A stretch of DNA of 45,023 bases, taken from the NCBI RefSeq assembly GCF_004366635.1, contig NZ_SORN01000004.1:278469-323491 (forward strand). The letters run 5' to 3'. The stretch is from Roseinatronobacter bogoriensis DSM 18756. Lineage in GTDB: Bacteria; Pseudomonadota; Alphaproteobacteria; Rhodobacterales; Rhodobacteraceae. The notes under the pieces are model-generated. The model saw only the letters and a program-made list of their open reading frames with translations, searched no databases and was not told the origin of the DNA. This document shows, piece after piece, positions 33,091 through 41,501 of the stretch. A program made the translations under genes and the position numbers. The first letter of the stretch is position 1, and every line of letters starts with the position of its first letter.

Positions 33091-34407
33091 ATGCAAACCA
33101 GTTTTACACCCGAACAATTGAAAGACCCGGCCACACAGCGGTCCAACGAAGTGCTGCGCACATGTGTGCATTGCGGGTTCTGCACGGCCACCTGTCCGAC
33201 CTATGCCATTCTTGGTGATGAGTTGGACAGCCCGCGGGGCCGGATATACCTGATCAAGGATATGCTGGAGAAGGGACGGCCCGCAGATGAGAAGACGGTC
33301 AAGCATATCGACCGGTGTCTGTCCTGCCTTGCCTGTATGACCACCTGTCCTTCAGGGGTACATTACATGCATCTTCTCGACCATGCGCGCGACTATATCG
33401 AGCGGACCTATAAGCGGCCCTTGTCCGACCGGGCCCTACGCTGGGTGCTGGCGCGGATACTACCTTACCCCACGCGGTTCCGGCTGGCGCTGCTGGGGGG
33501 CAAGATCGTGCGGCCCTTTGCGAGATTGATGCCCGATGCGCGGCTGCGTGCCATGCTGGACATGGTTCCCAAACGCATTCCGCCGGTCAGCCGCAATGAT
33601 GACCCGCAGGTTTTTGCGCCCGAGGGCGAGAAGCGGATGCGGGTCGCACTGATGACGGGCTGTGCACAGCGGGCGCTGAACACCGACATCAATGACGCCA
33701 CCATCCGGCTGTTGCGCCGCCTTGGTGCAGAGGTGGTTATTGTTGAAGGGCAGGGCTGTTGCGGGGCGCTGACCCATCACATGGGCAAATCCAGCGACAG
33801 CCACGCAAGTGCAGCGCAGAATATTCGCGCATGGAACCGGGAAATGCAGGGCGCGGGGCTTGATGCCATAGTCATCAACACCAGCGGTTGCGGCACAACG
33901 GTCAAGGATTACGGCCATATGTTCCGCAATGACCCCTTGGCGAAGGAGGCGGAATCCGTCGCCGCCATAGCGATGGATGTTTCGGAAGTGCTGATCAAAC
34001 TCGGGCTGCCACAGGGTGACAGGAAGGGGCTGAAAGTGGCCTATCATGCGGCCTGTTCGCTTCAGCATGGACAACAGATCAAGACTTACCCAAAAGATCT
34101 GCTGCGCCGCGCGGGGTTTGAGGTGGTGGAGCCGAAAGATAGCCATTTGTGCTGCGGCTCTGCCGGGACGTATAACCTGATGCAGCCTGAAATTTCCGGG
34201 CAATTAAAAGCGCGCAAGGTTCAGACGCTAGAGGCCAAAACGCCCGATGTGATTGCTGCGGGCAATATCGGCTGCATGATGCAGATCGGCAGTGGCACGA
34301 AACTGCCGGTGGTCCATACGGTCGAATTGCTGGATTGGGCCACAGGCGGTCCGATGCCAAGGGGCCTGCGCGTGGATGGCGGGGCTGAGGTTCCTGTCTT
34401 GCGCTGA
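33091..34407 (+). CDS. glcF: Glycolate oxidase iron-sulfur subunit GlcF
   Basis: GlcF carries electrons from the flavin subunits to the membrane. The 438-residue protein begins with two 4Fe-4S motifs: CVHCGFCTATCPTY (about residues 28-41) and CLSCLACMTTCP (about 77-88). Two cysteine-rich CCG domains follow, ending in VEGQGCCGALTHHMG and SHLCCGSAGTYNL. This is the standard GlcF layout and length. The ATG at 33091 lies six bases after the glcE stop. No transporter for glycolate and no malate synthase gene lies next to the operon. Confidence 0.95.
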   Translation: MQTSFTPEQLKDPATQRSNEVLRTCVHCGFCTATCPTYAILGDELDSPRGRIYLIKDMLEKGRPADEKTVKHIDRCLSCLACMTTCPSGVHYMHLLDHARDYIERTYKRPLSDRALRWVLARILPYPTRFRLALLGGKIVRPFARLMPDARLRAMLDMVPKRIPPVSRNDDPQVFAPEGEKRMRVALMTGCAQRALNTDINDATIRLLRRLGAEVVIVEGQGCCGALTHHMGKSSDSHASAAQNIRAWNREMQGAGLDAIVINTSGCGTTVKDYGHMFRNDPLAKEAESVAAIAMDVSEVLIKLGLPQGDRKGLKVAYHAACSLQHGQQIKTYPKDLLRRAGFEVVEPKDSHLCCGSAGTYNLMQPEISGQLKARKVQTLEAKTPDVIAAGNIGCMMQIGSGTKLPVVHTVELLDWATGGPMPRGLRVDGGAEVPVLR

Positions 34408-34483
34408 ATGCACGCTTGCCTGACACGCCATGTTGCTGCCATAGTCCAACGCTAGACCTACCTTGAGTGTTTCGGAGTGTGGC

Positions 34484-35314
34484 ATGATCTGGCGTGTTAT
34501 CCTGGCAATGGGTGCTGCAATTCTCTGTGCAGGTGCCAGTGCTGCGCAAGACAAGCCCCTTCAGATGCTGGACACCAGCTTTCAGGCGCAAGGCTGGGAA
34601 GCGGTGGGGCGCATTGATATTGGAAGCACCGGGTTTTGCACTGGTGCGTTGATCACCGACAGGCTGGTGCTGACAGCGGCGCATTGCCTGTTTGACCGCG
34701 ACAGCGGCGCGCGCTTGGCGGATGATCAGATCTTGTTCCGGGCCGGTTTTCGCAATGGTCGTGCGGCGGCAGAAGGTCGGGTTTTACGCTCGGTCGTGCA
34801 CCCGCAATACGCCCCGTTGGGGGGGGCGAGTATGAACAATGTCTCGCATGATCTGGCGCTGCTGGAATTGCTGCACCCGATACGGAACCGTGGCGTTATT
34901 CCGTTCGAGGTGTTTTCAGAACCACGGCAGGGGGATCAGGTTGGCGTGGTGTCCTATGGGCGCGATAGATTGCAGGCCCCTGCCTTGCAAGAACGGTGCC
35001 GCGTTCTGGATCGCGATGGCAGTGGTGTGTTATTGATGTCATGCTCGGTCGATTTCGGGTCATCCGGCGCGCCGGTTTTCGCCATGTCGCATGGGCGCCC
35101 ACATATTGTGTCAGTCGTCTCTGCAAAGGGCAGCGCGCATGTTGCAGGCCAGCTTTCAGATGTATCGCTTGGGGTCTCACTCGGGCCGCGTCTTGACTCG
35201 CTGCGCAGCGCGCTGGCTGCCCGCGACCGGCGCTTCATCCAGCCGCCAACTGCCGGTAGCCAGGAACCTCGCGTGATGAGCGGTGGCGGCGGTGCGCGGT
35301 TCATGCGCCCGTAA
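34484..35314 (+). CDS. Secreted trypsin-like serine peptidase
   Basis: This 276-residue protein has a signal peptide (MIWRVILAMGAAILCAGASA, cleavage near residue 22) and an S1-type protease domain. The catalytic triad is His67 (LTAAHCLF), Asp123 (SHDLALLEL) and Ser194 (GSSGAPVF); the GDSGG consensus is altered to GSSGA, as in V8-like and other bacterial S1 members. Paired cysteines flank the serine (CSVDFGSSG). The start at 34484 opens the signal peptide and has GGAGTG upstream; the frame to 34463 lacks support. It follows glcF by 76 bases and probably has its own promoter. It acts in the periplasm or outside; the substrate is unknown. Confidence 0.87.
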   Translation: MIWRVILAMGAAILCAGASAAQDKPLQMLDTSFQAQGWEAVGRIDIGSTGFCTGALITDRLVLTAAHCLFDRDSGARLADDQILFRAGFRNGRAAAEGRVLRSVVHPQYAPLGGASMNNVSHDLALLELLHPIRNRGVIPFEVFSEPRQGDQVGVVSYGRDRLQAPALQERCRVLDRDGSGVLLMSCSVDFGSSGAPVFAMSHGRPHIVSVVSAKGSAHVAGQLSDVSLGVSLGPRLDSLRSALAARDRRFIQPPTAGSQEPRVMSGGGGARFMRP

Positions 35315-35374
35315 AGCAATCTTATCAAATGATTGAAAGCTGCTTTTCATGTCGTGTTTTCGCGCTGCGAAGCT

Positions 35375-35402
35375 CTTGAAATCAGATAAGAGACTTCCCA
35401 AC
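35375..35402 (+). promoter_or_regulatory. Candidate heat-shock (RpoH) promoter of hsp20
   Basis: CTTGAA at 35375-35380 matches the sigma-32 -35 element, and TCCCAA near 35396-35401 partly fits the -10 after a 15-base gap. Initiation would fall near 35408, exactly where the first leader hairpin begins. Confidence 0.4.
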
Positions 35403-35407
35403 TCCAC

Positions 35408-35510
35408 TCCGTCATCGGGTGCCACGACCTGGGCCCTTTGACGGAAAACTGCACCCGTCCAGGCTGGAGGGTGCGTGACTTGTATCGCTTCTGAATGGAG
35501 GATGCTTATG
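35408..35510 (+). promoter_or_regulatory. ROSE-like RNA thermometer in the hsp20 leader
   Basis: Three hairpins fit head to tail. I: TCCGTCA (35408-35414) with TGACGGA (35439-35445). II: GCACCC (35451-35456) with GGGTGC (35469-35474), continued by TCCA/TGGA with one bulged G. III: GTATCGCTTC (35482-35491) with GGAGGATGC (35497-35505), leaving G35487 bulged. Hairpin III buries the whole GGAGG ribosome-binding site, and its UCGCU opposite AGGA is the U(U/C)GCU core of ROSE thermometers, in which a bulged G is essential. Warming should melt III and allow translation. Confidence 0.75.
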
Positions 35511-35981
35511 CGTCGATTTGATCCTACACCGCTTTACCGTGCAACCATCGGCTTTGATCGCATGGCCGACCTGCTGGATCGCGCCCTTGCAACTGACCTG
35601 CAAGCGCCCAGCTATCCCCCTTATAACATTGAGAAAACCGACGAGAACGCCTATCGAATCTCGATCGCTGTCGCTGGCTTTTCCGCAGATGACCTGATTG
35701 TGGAGGTCAAGGAAAACGCACTGGTCATCTCAGGCCGTTCTACAGATGATCAGGAAGATCGTGAGTACCTGCATCGCGGTATTGCCACACGCGCCTTTGA
35801 GCGCCGTTTCCATCTGGCCGATCATGTTCGTGTCCGTGGGGCAGTGCATCGCGATGGCATGCTGCATATAGATTTGCTGCGCGAATTGCCCGAAGCGTTG
35901 AAACCACGCCAGATCGAGATTGTCCGTTCTGGGGATAAGCTGGTTGAGGCGACACCCTCCGATCCTCAGAAAGCGGCTTAA
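35508..35981 (+). CDS. Small heat-shock protein, Hsp20/IbpA type
   Basis: This 157-residue chaperone binds unfolding proteins in the cytoplasm and holds them for refolding by DnaK and ClpB. The alpha-crystallin domain spans about residues 38-130 with NIEKTDENAYRISIAVAGF and RGIATRAFERRFHLADHV, close to the IbpA pattern. The C-terminal I-x-I motif that docks neighbouring dimers is RQIEI. The start at 35508 opens MRRFDPTPLYRATIGFDRM, the family N-terminus, and has GGAGG seven bases upstream; an upstream frame to 35475 would read through the leader hairpins. A ROSE-like leader and a candidate RpoH promoter precede it, and a strong terminator follows. Confidence 0.94.
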   Translation: MRRFDPTPLYRATIGFDRMADLLDRALATDLQAPSYPPYNIEKTDENAYRISIAVAGFSADDLIVEVKENALVISGRSTDDQEDREYLHRGIATRAFERRFHLADHVRVRGAVHRDGMLHIDLLRELPEALKPRQIEIVRSGDKLVEATPSDPQKAA

Positions 35982-35998
35982 TTCGCTCCAAAACCTTT

Positions 35999-36029
35999 AA
36001 AACGGGCGCTCAGAATGAGCGCCCGTTTT
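35999..36029 (+). terminator. Intrinsic terminator of hsp20
   Basis: Fourteen base pairs join AAAACGGGCGCTCA (35999-36012) to its complement at 36016-36029 around a GAA loop, ending in TTTT. It is 17 bases after the hsp20 stop. Confidence 0.92.
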
Positions 36030-36064
36030 CAGTTTATCAGTATATAAGTAAATAATAATAACAA

Positions 36065-36089
36065 TAGCTTAAGTGGTGTGTTTAAGCTA
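36065..36089 (-). terminator. AT-rich stem-loop ending the small minus-strand gene
   Basis: TAGCTTAA (36065-36072) and TTAAGCTA (36082-36089) pair around a nine-base loop. Read on the minus strand, TTGTTATTATTATTT follows. The stem includes the stop codon of the 48-residue gene, an arrangement expected for a short intrinsic terminator. Confidence 0.6.
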
Positions 36090-36228
36090 AAACGCTTGCC
36101 TTCTCTGTCTGTCTGCTTGCCATTCTGCGTGCATGTTTTGTGCCGCGTTCCCAAGGCAGCATGGGGATCTCAGACGCGCTTTCGGCGACAAGCGTGTTGA
36201 TCCAGCGGTATTTTGACAGATGTGGCAT
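36082..36228 (-). CDS. Small basic protein, 48 residues, unknown function
   Basis: A short frame starts MPHLSKYRWINTLVAESASE, continues IPMLPWERGTKHARRMA and ends EKASVLA. The text has the balance of a real protein: aromatic and acidic residues in the first half, a PWERG turn, and an arginine/lysine-rich end that could form a basic helix. An AAGGA lies nine bases before the ATG, and a terminator-like stem overlaps the stop codon. I have an impression of similar small proteins in other Rhodobacteraceae but cannot check it. No membrane helix, signal or metal motif is visible. It converges with hsp20. It could be a nucleic-acid-binding or ribosome-associated protein, but no function is assigned. 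Confidence 0.6.
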   Translation of the reverse strand: MPHLSKYRWINTLVAESASEIPMLPWERGTKHARRMASRQTEKASVLA

Positions 36229-36346
36229 CAGGGTGTGTCCTTCCGAAAGAAATCCGTGTCATTCAAGTCTTAGGATCATATTCGCCTGAAAATCGGGCCA
36301 GATTTGGGCCAGATAGCGGAGTTTGCAGGGCTCTCGAAGCCGGAAC

Positions 36347-37111
36347 TCAGAGACGGATTACTGAAATCAGGCGCCCATAATCTGCCTGAGCGTCATGAAC
36401 GGAGCGACGATAGGAATAGAACCGCGCAGGGTCGCCATAAGTGCAATGGCCGATCCATGTCGCATCTGCCACGCCGGCATCGCGCAATCGCGCCAGTCCA
36501 AATCCGACCAGATCAAACTGGTATTTACCACCAACCCCATTTACGAAAAAACGCATGAAATCAGAATCTTCGGACAGAAAGTTTTCAAGAAACTCTTCGC
36601 CCACCTCATAAGCTTCCTGGCTGATGCAGGGGCCTATGACCGCGTTTATTCTTGATCTGTCGGCCCCCAATGCGACCATGGCGTTAATGGTGTTTTCCAA
36701 GATGCCAGACAAGGCACCGCGCCAGCCTGCATGTGCGGCCCCGATCACACGCCCGACAGGGTCCGCAAACAAGACGGGCTGGCAATCAGCGGTCAGAATC
36801 CCCAGTCCAAGCCCGGGTGTCGCTGTTACCATCGCATCAGCTTCGGGTTTCGGTTGCGTCTGTGGCAACGTGCCGTTCAGGGTAACCACATCTGCCGAAT
36901 GTGTCTGATGCACAGTCACCAGTGCCTCGGTTTCGATGCCCATCGCCTCCGCCACACGCGCGCGGTTCAGCCGGACACTGTCGCTCTGGTCCGTTGATCC
37001 GGGCCCGCAATTCAACCCTGCGAATATGCCGGACGATGCCCCGCCGCGCCGGGTAAAAAACCCGTGTCTGAACGGGGTCAGGCTGTCTGCGGTCAGGATC
37101 TCTAGTGTCAT
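36347..37111 (-). CDS. pgeF: Peptidoglycan editing factor PgeF (YfiH/laccase-domain family)
   Basis: PgeF-type proteins (once called polyphenol oxidases) remove wrong amino acids from cytoplasmic peptidoglycan precursors and related enzymes act on purine nucleosides. The 254-residue protein has GFFTRRGGASSGIFAGLNCG at the start, HQTHSADVV, and the metal site LTADCQPVLFAD with AAHAGWRGALSGI, whose Cys and two His are the zinc/copper ligands. The C-terminal GHCTYGDPARFYSYRR is typical. Its ATG overlaps the TGA of the preceding gene by four bases, so it is translationally coupled within lgt-midA-pgeF. A cell-envelope role fits that company. Confidence 0.92.
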   Translation of the reverse strand: MTLEILTADSLTPFRHGFFTRRGGASSGIFAGLNCGPGSTDQSDSVRLNRARVAEAMGIETEALVTVHQTHSADVVTLNGTLPQTQPKPEADAMVTATPGLGLGILTADCQPVLFADPVGRVIGAAHAGWRGALSGILENTINAMVALGADRSRINAVIGPCISQEAYEVGEEFLENFLSEDSDFMRFFVNGVGGKYQFDLVGFGLARLRDAGVADATWIGHCTYGDPARFYSYRRSVHDAQADYGRLISVIRL

Positions 37112-38172
37112 GCGTCAAACCCGGGTGGTGCGGGCGCGGTTGGGGGGTAAAGCGCCAAACTCTTGAACAGGTGACCCATTTCTTGTGGATGCGTCAAGCG
37201 TCGATGTGCTGCAACATGCGCCTCTAGCGCATCCCCGGTCAGTCGATTGGCCAAAGCCTTGGCGCGCGCCGTGATCCCAATGCGCTCCAGCAGCACGCCT
37301 TGCGGGGTCATGTTTGTGGCTTCAAGCGGGGCGGCTGTAAGCGCCAATGCCTCGAAATCGACATGCGCGCTCAGATCGGATTCGCCGGGATGGGCGAGGG
37401 GGTCATCATAGCTTTGGCCGCGTAAGGCTTGCAGCGTGTCTCCCCGGCTGCGCCAGTCGCCATAGTCGATGATCAGTGCCAGACCACCATGCGCCAGAAT
37501 GCGGGCACGCAGGGCCGCGATTATGGGCGCAATGGCGGGACAAATCTCGACCATATGCCCCGGTTGAGTGTTGTCCAGCCGGTGGGCCAGTTGGGCGGGG
37601 TGTGTTTCGGGCGACAGCCCAAAGCACAGATCGGCCCCGTCACAGCCCACCATGCGTTCGGCCCAGCCTGTTTCAGTGCGCAGGAATTGCCGGATGGGCA
37701 GCGCGTCGAAAAACTCGTTTGCGATCACGAACAGGGGGTGTTCGGGAAGCGTGTCCGCGGTGTCATGAAATTGCGGTTCATATGCGCGCAATCGGGTGGT
37801 CTGGATGTCACGCAGGACCGGGCTTGCCTCGACCAGATGCAGGCGCAAGGCTTGGTGAAAGCCTTCCACCTGCTCTGTTGCACGCAAGATGTCAGCCATC
37901 AATGTTCCGCGCCCCGGTCCCAGTTCTGCCAGTGTGAACGGCGCGGGCCGCCCCTGATCCAGCCAGACTTGCGCAACCAGTAGGCCCAGCATCTCGCCAA
38001 ACATCTGGCTGATCTCTGGCGCGGTGGTGAAATCGCCACGCGCACCAAAAGGGTCGCGCGTGGTGTAGTAGCCATGCCTTGGGTGCAGCAGGCATTGCGT
38101 CATGTATTCCGCAATGGATATTGGCCCCTGCGCCCTGATCTGGCGCATGAGAATGTCTTTTAGCGCTGTCAT
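37108..38172 (-). CDS. MidA/NDUFAF7-type SAM-dependent methyltransferase
   Basis: This 354-residue protein belongs to the DUF185 family. In eukaryotes NDUFAF7/MidA methylates an arginine of the NDUFS2 subunit of respiratory complex I. Visible are PISIAEYMTQCLLHPRHGYY and FGARGDFTTAPEISQMFGEM near the N-terminus, and the SAM-binding ELGPGRGTLMADILR near residue 90. LIIDYGDWRSRGDTLQALRG lies in the second half. The start at 38172 overlaps the lgt TGA by four bases (ATGA); an ATG 15 bases upstream is less likely. It is coupled at both ends, to lgt before and pgeF after. The bacterial substrate is inferred only by analogy. Confidence 0.9.
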   Translation of the reverse strand: MTALKDILMRQIRAQGPISIAEYMTQCLLHPRHGYYTTRDPFGARGDFTTAPEISQMFGEMLGLLVAQVWLDQGRPAPFTLAELGPGRGTLMADILRATEQVEGFHQALRLHLVEASPVLRDIQTTRLRAYEPQFHDTADTLPEHPLFVIANEFFDALPIRQFLRTETGWAERMVGCDGADLCFGLSPETHPAQLAHRLDNTQPGHMVEICPAIAPIIAALRARILAHGGLALIIDYGDWRSRGDTLQALRGQSYDDPLAHPGESDLSAHVDFEALALTAAPLEATNMTPQGVLLERIGITARAKALANRLTGDALEAHVAAHRRLTHPQEMGHLFKSLALYPPTAPAPPGFDA

Positions 38173-39059
38173 GCGCGCCTGCGCCACAGCAGCAGGCCAA
38201 TTCCGATGGCGATCATCGGCAAGGATAAAAGTTGACCCATGGACAGGCCCAGCGGCCCAAGGCTGATGACATGGCCCATCGGGTTGTCAGGCGTGATGAA
38301 TTGCGCATCGGCCTGACGCCATATCTCTACCGTGAAGCGGGCCAGACCATAACCAGCAACGAAAACCCCGGTAATCAGGCCTGGCCGCTTCAGCCAGCCA
38401 CGCCGCCAGACAAGAAAGGCCAGCAGAACAAACAGGACAAGCCCTTCAAGCGCGGCTTCATACAGTTGCGTCGGGTGACGCGCGCAATAGTCAACGGGCC
38501 AGTCCCAGGGGCAGTTCTGGGCATTCGCGCCGGGAAAGATGACCCCCCAGGGCTGTAGCGTAGGTCGCCCCCAAAGTTCGGCATTTATGAAATTCGACAC
38601 CCGCCCAAGGCCGATCCCGATTGGCGCGACTAGCGCCATTGCATCGGCAATCTGCAAGGGGGGCACGACATGGCGCTGGCAAAAGATCAACCCTGCGACG
38701 ATAACCCCGGCAAATCCGCCATGAAAGGACATGCCCCCTTCCCAGACGCGCAGAATCTCGCCCGGATTGGCCAGATAATATCCCGGCTGGTAGAACAGCA
38801 CGAATCCCAGCCGCCCGCCAAGAATCACGCCAATGATGACATAGGTCAACAGGCCCTCAACCTTGGCGGCTTCCATCGGGGCCGTGTTGGCAGGCCACAG
38901 ATTTGGGCGCTGCATCAGGCGTTGAATGATCCACCAGCCCGCAAGAAAGCCAGTGATATAGGCCAGCGCATACCAGCGCAGCGCGAAGTTGAAATTTCCG
39001 ATCGGGATCGAAAAGATTTCAGGGCTTAGATCGGGGAAAACAATGGCAAAAGGGGTCAT
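38169..39059 (-). CDS. lgt: Prolipoprotein diacylglyceryl transferase
   Basis: Lgt transfers diacylglycerol from phosphatidylglycerol to the lipobox cysteine of lipoprotein precursors in the inner membrane. The 296-residue protein has about seven helices. RWYALAYITGFLAGWWI lies near residue 28, the active-site MSFHGGFAGVIVAG near 110, and the signature GLGRVSNFINAELWGRPT near 150; HPTQLYEAALEGLVLF follows. It is the first gene of the lgt-midA-pgeF operon and diverges from ubiK across 119 bases. A small lipoprotein at 43885-44523 is one likely client in this window. Confidence 0.97.
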   Translation of the reverse strand: MTPFAIVFPDLSPEIFSIPIGNFNFALRWYALAYITGFLAGWWIIQRLMQRPNLWPANTAPMEAAKVEGLLTYVIIGVILGGRLGFVLFYQPGYYLANPGEILRVWEGGMSFHGGFAGVIVAGLIFCQRHVVPPLQIADAMALVAPIGIGLGRVSNFINAELWGRPTLQPWGVIFPGANAQNCPWDWPVDYCARHPTQLYEAALEGLVLFVLLAFLVWRRGWLKRPGLITGVFVAGYGLARFTVEIWRQADAQFITPDNPMGHVISLGPLGLSMGQLLSLPMIAIGIGLLLWRRRA

Positions 39060-39178
39060 GTGCGCCTGCGGCTGGATGTGGTTGCGACTGTCTGGCGCGG
39101 GCTGGCGGTGGAAGTCAACCTTGAGTTTCCCGCGACAAGGTCACATATGTGAAGTGAAACCATATACCGAGGTGCCCG

Positions 39179-39433
39179 ATGCAGACCCGCAACCGTTTAC
39201 TGGATGATGTCTCTCAACTGATGACCAATGCCATGGGCGTTGCCCAAGGCGCGCGCACAGAGGCAGAGACTGCCATGAAAAGCCTGATGGATCGTTGGCT
39301 TGCAGATCGCGACTTTGTCACGCGCGAAGAATTTGACGCAGTGCGCGCAATGGCGCAGAAGGCGCGCGAGGAAAATGAAGCGCTGAAGGCGCGGCTTGCC
39401 GCACTTGAGGCGCGCAGCGACACCAAAGGCTGA
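39179..39433 (+). CDS. ubiK: Accessory factor UbiK family protein
   Basis: This 84-residue protein has the UbiK/YqiC (BMFP) pattern, a small coiled-coil protein that assists ubiquinone synthesis by helping the UbiJ-containing complex. The N-terminal amphipathic helix MQTRNRLLDDVSQLMTNAMG is followed by DFVTREEFDAVRAMAQKARE and a heptad-rich end (NEALKARLAALEARS) that forms a trimeric coiled coil in known members. An AGGTG precedes the ATG. A promoter-like pair, TTGAGT and CATATG 17 bases apart, lies in the divergent gap with lgt. Fusogenic activity has been reported for relatives. Confidence 0.88.
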   Translation: MQTRNRLLDDVSQLMTNAMGVAQGARTEAETAMKSLMDRWLADRDFVTREEFDAVRAMAQKAREENEALKARLAALEARSDTKG

Positions 39434-39490
39434 GCCAGATCAATCAGAAGAAGCTGCGTGTCCGACCCGCAGCTTCCGCTTTTGGTTCTG

Positions 39491-41359
39491 TCACGACTGG
39501 CGCAGCAAATCGCGCAATGCCTGTTCGATCTCTGTCTGGCGCGCCTCGGCATCATCGCGCGCACGGCGCGCCTGCGCAATTTCCGCGTCTATCGCATCGA
39601 CCCGTGCGCGCCGTTCCCGAGTTGCGGGGCTATCATCGCCCAATTGCACGATCAAACCCGCCAGCCGGTCCTGATCTGCGATAAGCTCTGCCTCGATCTC
39701 GCGCTGGCGCGCCGCCTCGCGGCGCAAAACCGCTTGTTCTGCGCGCAAATCCCGAAACTGGTTCAGCATCGCGCTTAATTCGGCATCAGGCACACGCGCG
39801 GACCAGAAGCCAAGCGCCTCCTGATCCAGTTCCAGCAGGGCAATACGGGTGCTGGTGACGCGTTGTTCGACCACCTCTTGCGTTACAACCTCGCCAGCCG
39901 GAACCTCGACGCGAAACCTTGTATCGTCAAACCCGCGCTCGGCGCCCGCGTTTTGAATGTCCCAGCCCTGCCGCAACGGGTGACTGAGTGTCAGCACCCG
40001 CTCTGCATCTGGTGCACCTTCTATGCGGTAGCTTGTGCGCCGTTCAAGCCGTTCTTCAGCTACAAACACCCCATCAACCATTCGCGCCGATTGCAGGCTG
40101 CGCGTCTCTGAGAGCGATTCATCAACCTGCATCGCCGTGTCGCGGGCAAATTCGATTTCTGCCTCTGCGCCCGGCGCAAGCTCTGGCAGGGTCGCATCGC
40201 CCGCATGGCCGCGCCCGTCTTCATACAGGGTCACAATTCCGGCGGGCAGGCGCAAGGGCAGGGGGTTTTCAAATGAGATTGCAAGGGACGGATGCACAGC
40301 GCCCGTTCCGCCGCGATACAGCGTCAGCCGCGCATCCTGTAGCGTTTCGCGCAAAAATGGCAGTGAGATCACATCGCCCGCCTGCAAGGTCACTGGGGTG
40401 GACAGCGTGTAGCGCGAAAAGCTGTCGCCATCATCCATGCTGACCGGGGCAATATCCATCGCGGATTCGAAGGCCATGCTGCGTGACAGTGGCGCGCTTG
40501 CCATCAGGGCGTCTTCCATCATCGGTTTTGCCAGTTTGCGCCCGGCGTCCAGCCGGTCGTAAAGCTGCGCCTGGAGGGCCTGAACGGCACCTGTGGCAAG
40601 GGTCAGCTCGACCTCGTCCCAATCCTGCCCGGTTGTGTTTTCAATCACTGCCCAGCCCGTCAGAATCAGCCCGTCAGCGCTATCTTCAGCGCGCCATGCG
40701 GTTTTCCAGACTGGCGCGGGTTGCAGCCATCCAAGGCCGATCTCGCGCTGGTCGGTTTCGGTGCTGGTCAGTGACACATCCAGCATCAACGCGCGCCCGG
40801 CCTGCCGCAGGGCGGCCAATCCGCGCGCGATGGCGTCGCGGTCGCTGGCATCCCCGAATGTCAGTTCTGTGCCGTCATCCAGCGGCACTTGTCTGATCGC
40901 GCCATTATCGCCAAGCACCGCCACCGCAACGCAGCCAGATTGCGCGTCATCGGCACAGGGCAGGGGGCGCGTACCCATCAATTCCCCCGACACCGTGATC
41001 CCGCGCCGCTCTGCCGTGATGGGCGCGCCGATCATGGTATCCAGCAAGGCACGCAGATTGCCAAGCGCTTCGGGGTCAAAGGGCAGCGCGGCAAAGACAT
41101 CATCAACCCCGCCCGGCCCGGTCATCGACAGCATCGGGACAGCGCCGGAGGGGTCAGACAGGCGCAGGGATTTCAGAAAATCGTCTATGTCGGCGCGGCG
41201 GATCGACAGGGTCAGCGGCTGTGGACCCAGCGCGCCTTGCGCTTCGATCATGGCGACACCCGCGCGCGACAGGGTGACGGCCCTGATCTCGGGGGGCTGA
41301 TCTGCAAACGCGGGCAGGGCGACCGCCCCCAGTAAAACGGCGACAGACACAACACGCAT
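39491..41359 (-). CDS. Exported DUF4139 domain protein
   Basis: This 622-residue protein has a signal peptide (MRVVSVAVLLGAVALPAFA, cleaved before DQPPEIRAV) and a DUF4139 domain over the middle and C-terminal regions. Family text includes LGWLQPAPVWKTAWRAEDS, TGWAVIENTTGQDWDEVELT and WDIQNAGAERGFDDTRFRV. The last 100 residues (RDLRAEQAVLRREAARQ, DAIDAEIAQARRARDDAE) are a strong coiled coil; many relatives, including mucoidy inhibitor A-like proteins, carry the coiled coil at the other end. It should be periplasmic. The function of the family is unknown. It is divergent from parC across 142 bases. Confidence 0.82.
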   Translation of the reverse strand: MRVVSVAVLLGAVALPAFADQPPEIRAVTLSRAGVAMIEAQGALGPQPLTLSIRRADIDDFLKSLRLSDPSGAVPMLSMTGPGGVDDVFAALPFDPEALGNLRALLDTMIGAPITAERRGITVSGELMGTRPLPCADDAQSGCVAVAVLGDNGAIRQVPLDDGTELTFGDASDRDAIARGLAALRQAGRALMLDVSLTSTETDQREIGLGWLQPAPVWKTAWRAEDSADGLILTGWAVIENTTGQDWDEVELTLATGAVQALQAQLYDRLDAGRKLAKPMMEDALMASAPLSRSMAFESAMDIAPVSMDDGDSFSRYTLSTPVTLQAGDVISLPFLRETLQDARLTLYRGGTGAVHPSLAISFENPLPLRLPAGIVTLYEDGRGHAGDATLPELAPGAEAEIEFARDTAMQVDESLSETRSLQSARMVDGVFVAEERLERRTSYRIEGAPDAERVLTLSHPLRQGWDIQNAGAERGFDDTRFRVEVPAGEVVTQEVVEQRVTSTRIALLELDQEALGFWSARVPDAELSAMLNQFRDLRAEQAVLRREAARQREIEAELIADQDRLAGLIVQLGDDSPATRERRARVDAIDAEIAQARRARDDAEARQTEIEQALRDLLRQS

Positions 41360-41501
41360 GGGCAGACCTTCCGAATTTAGGATGACACGCTGCAGCCTAG
41401 GCGCGACAGCCTGACGCCTTCAAGCGCCAAGTTTTCGGGCAGCGTAAATTTGCCGTGTTGAGGGGCTGGACGCGGGGCGCTTCTTGGGGCTATTGCAGGG
41501 T

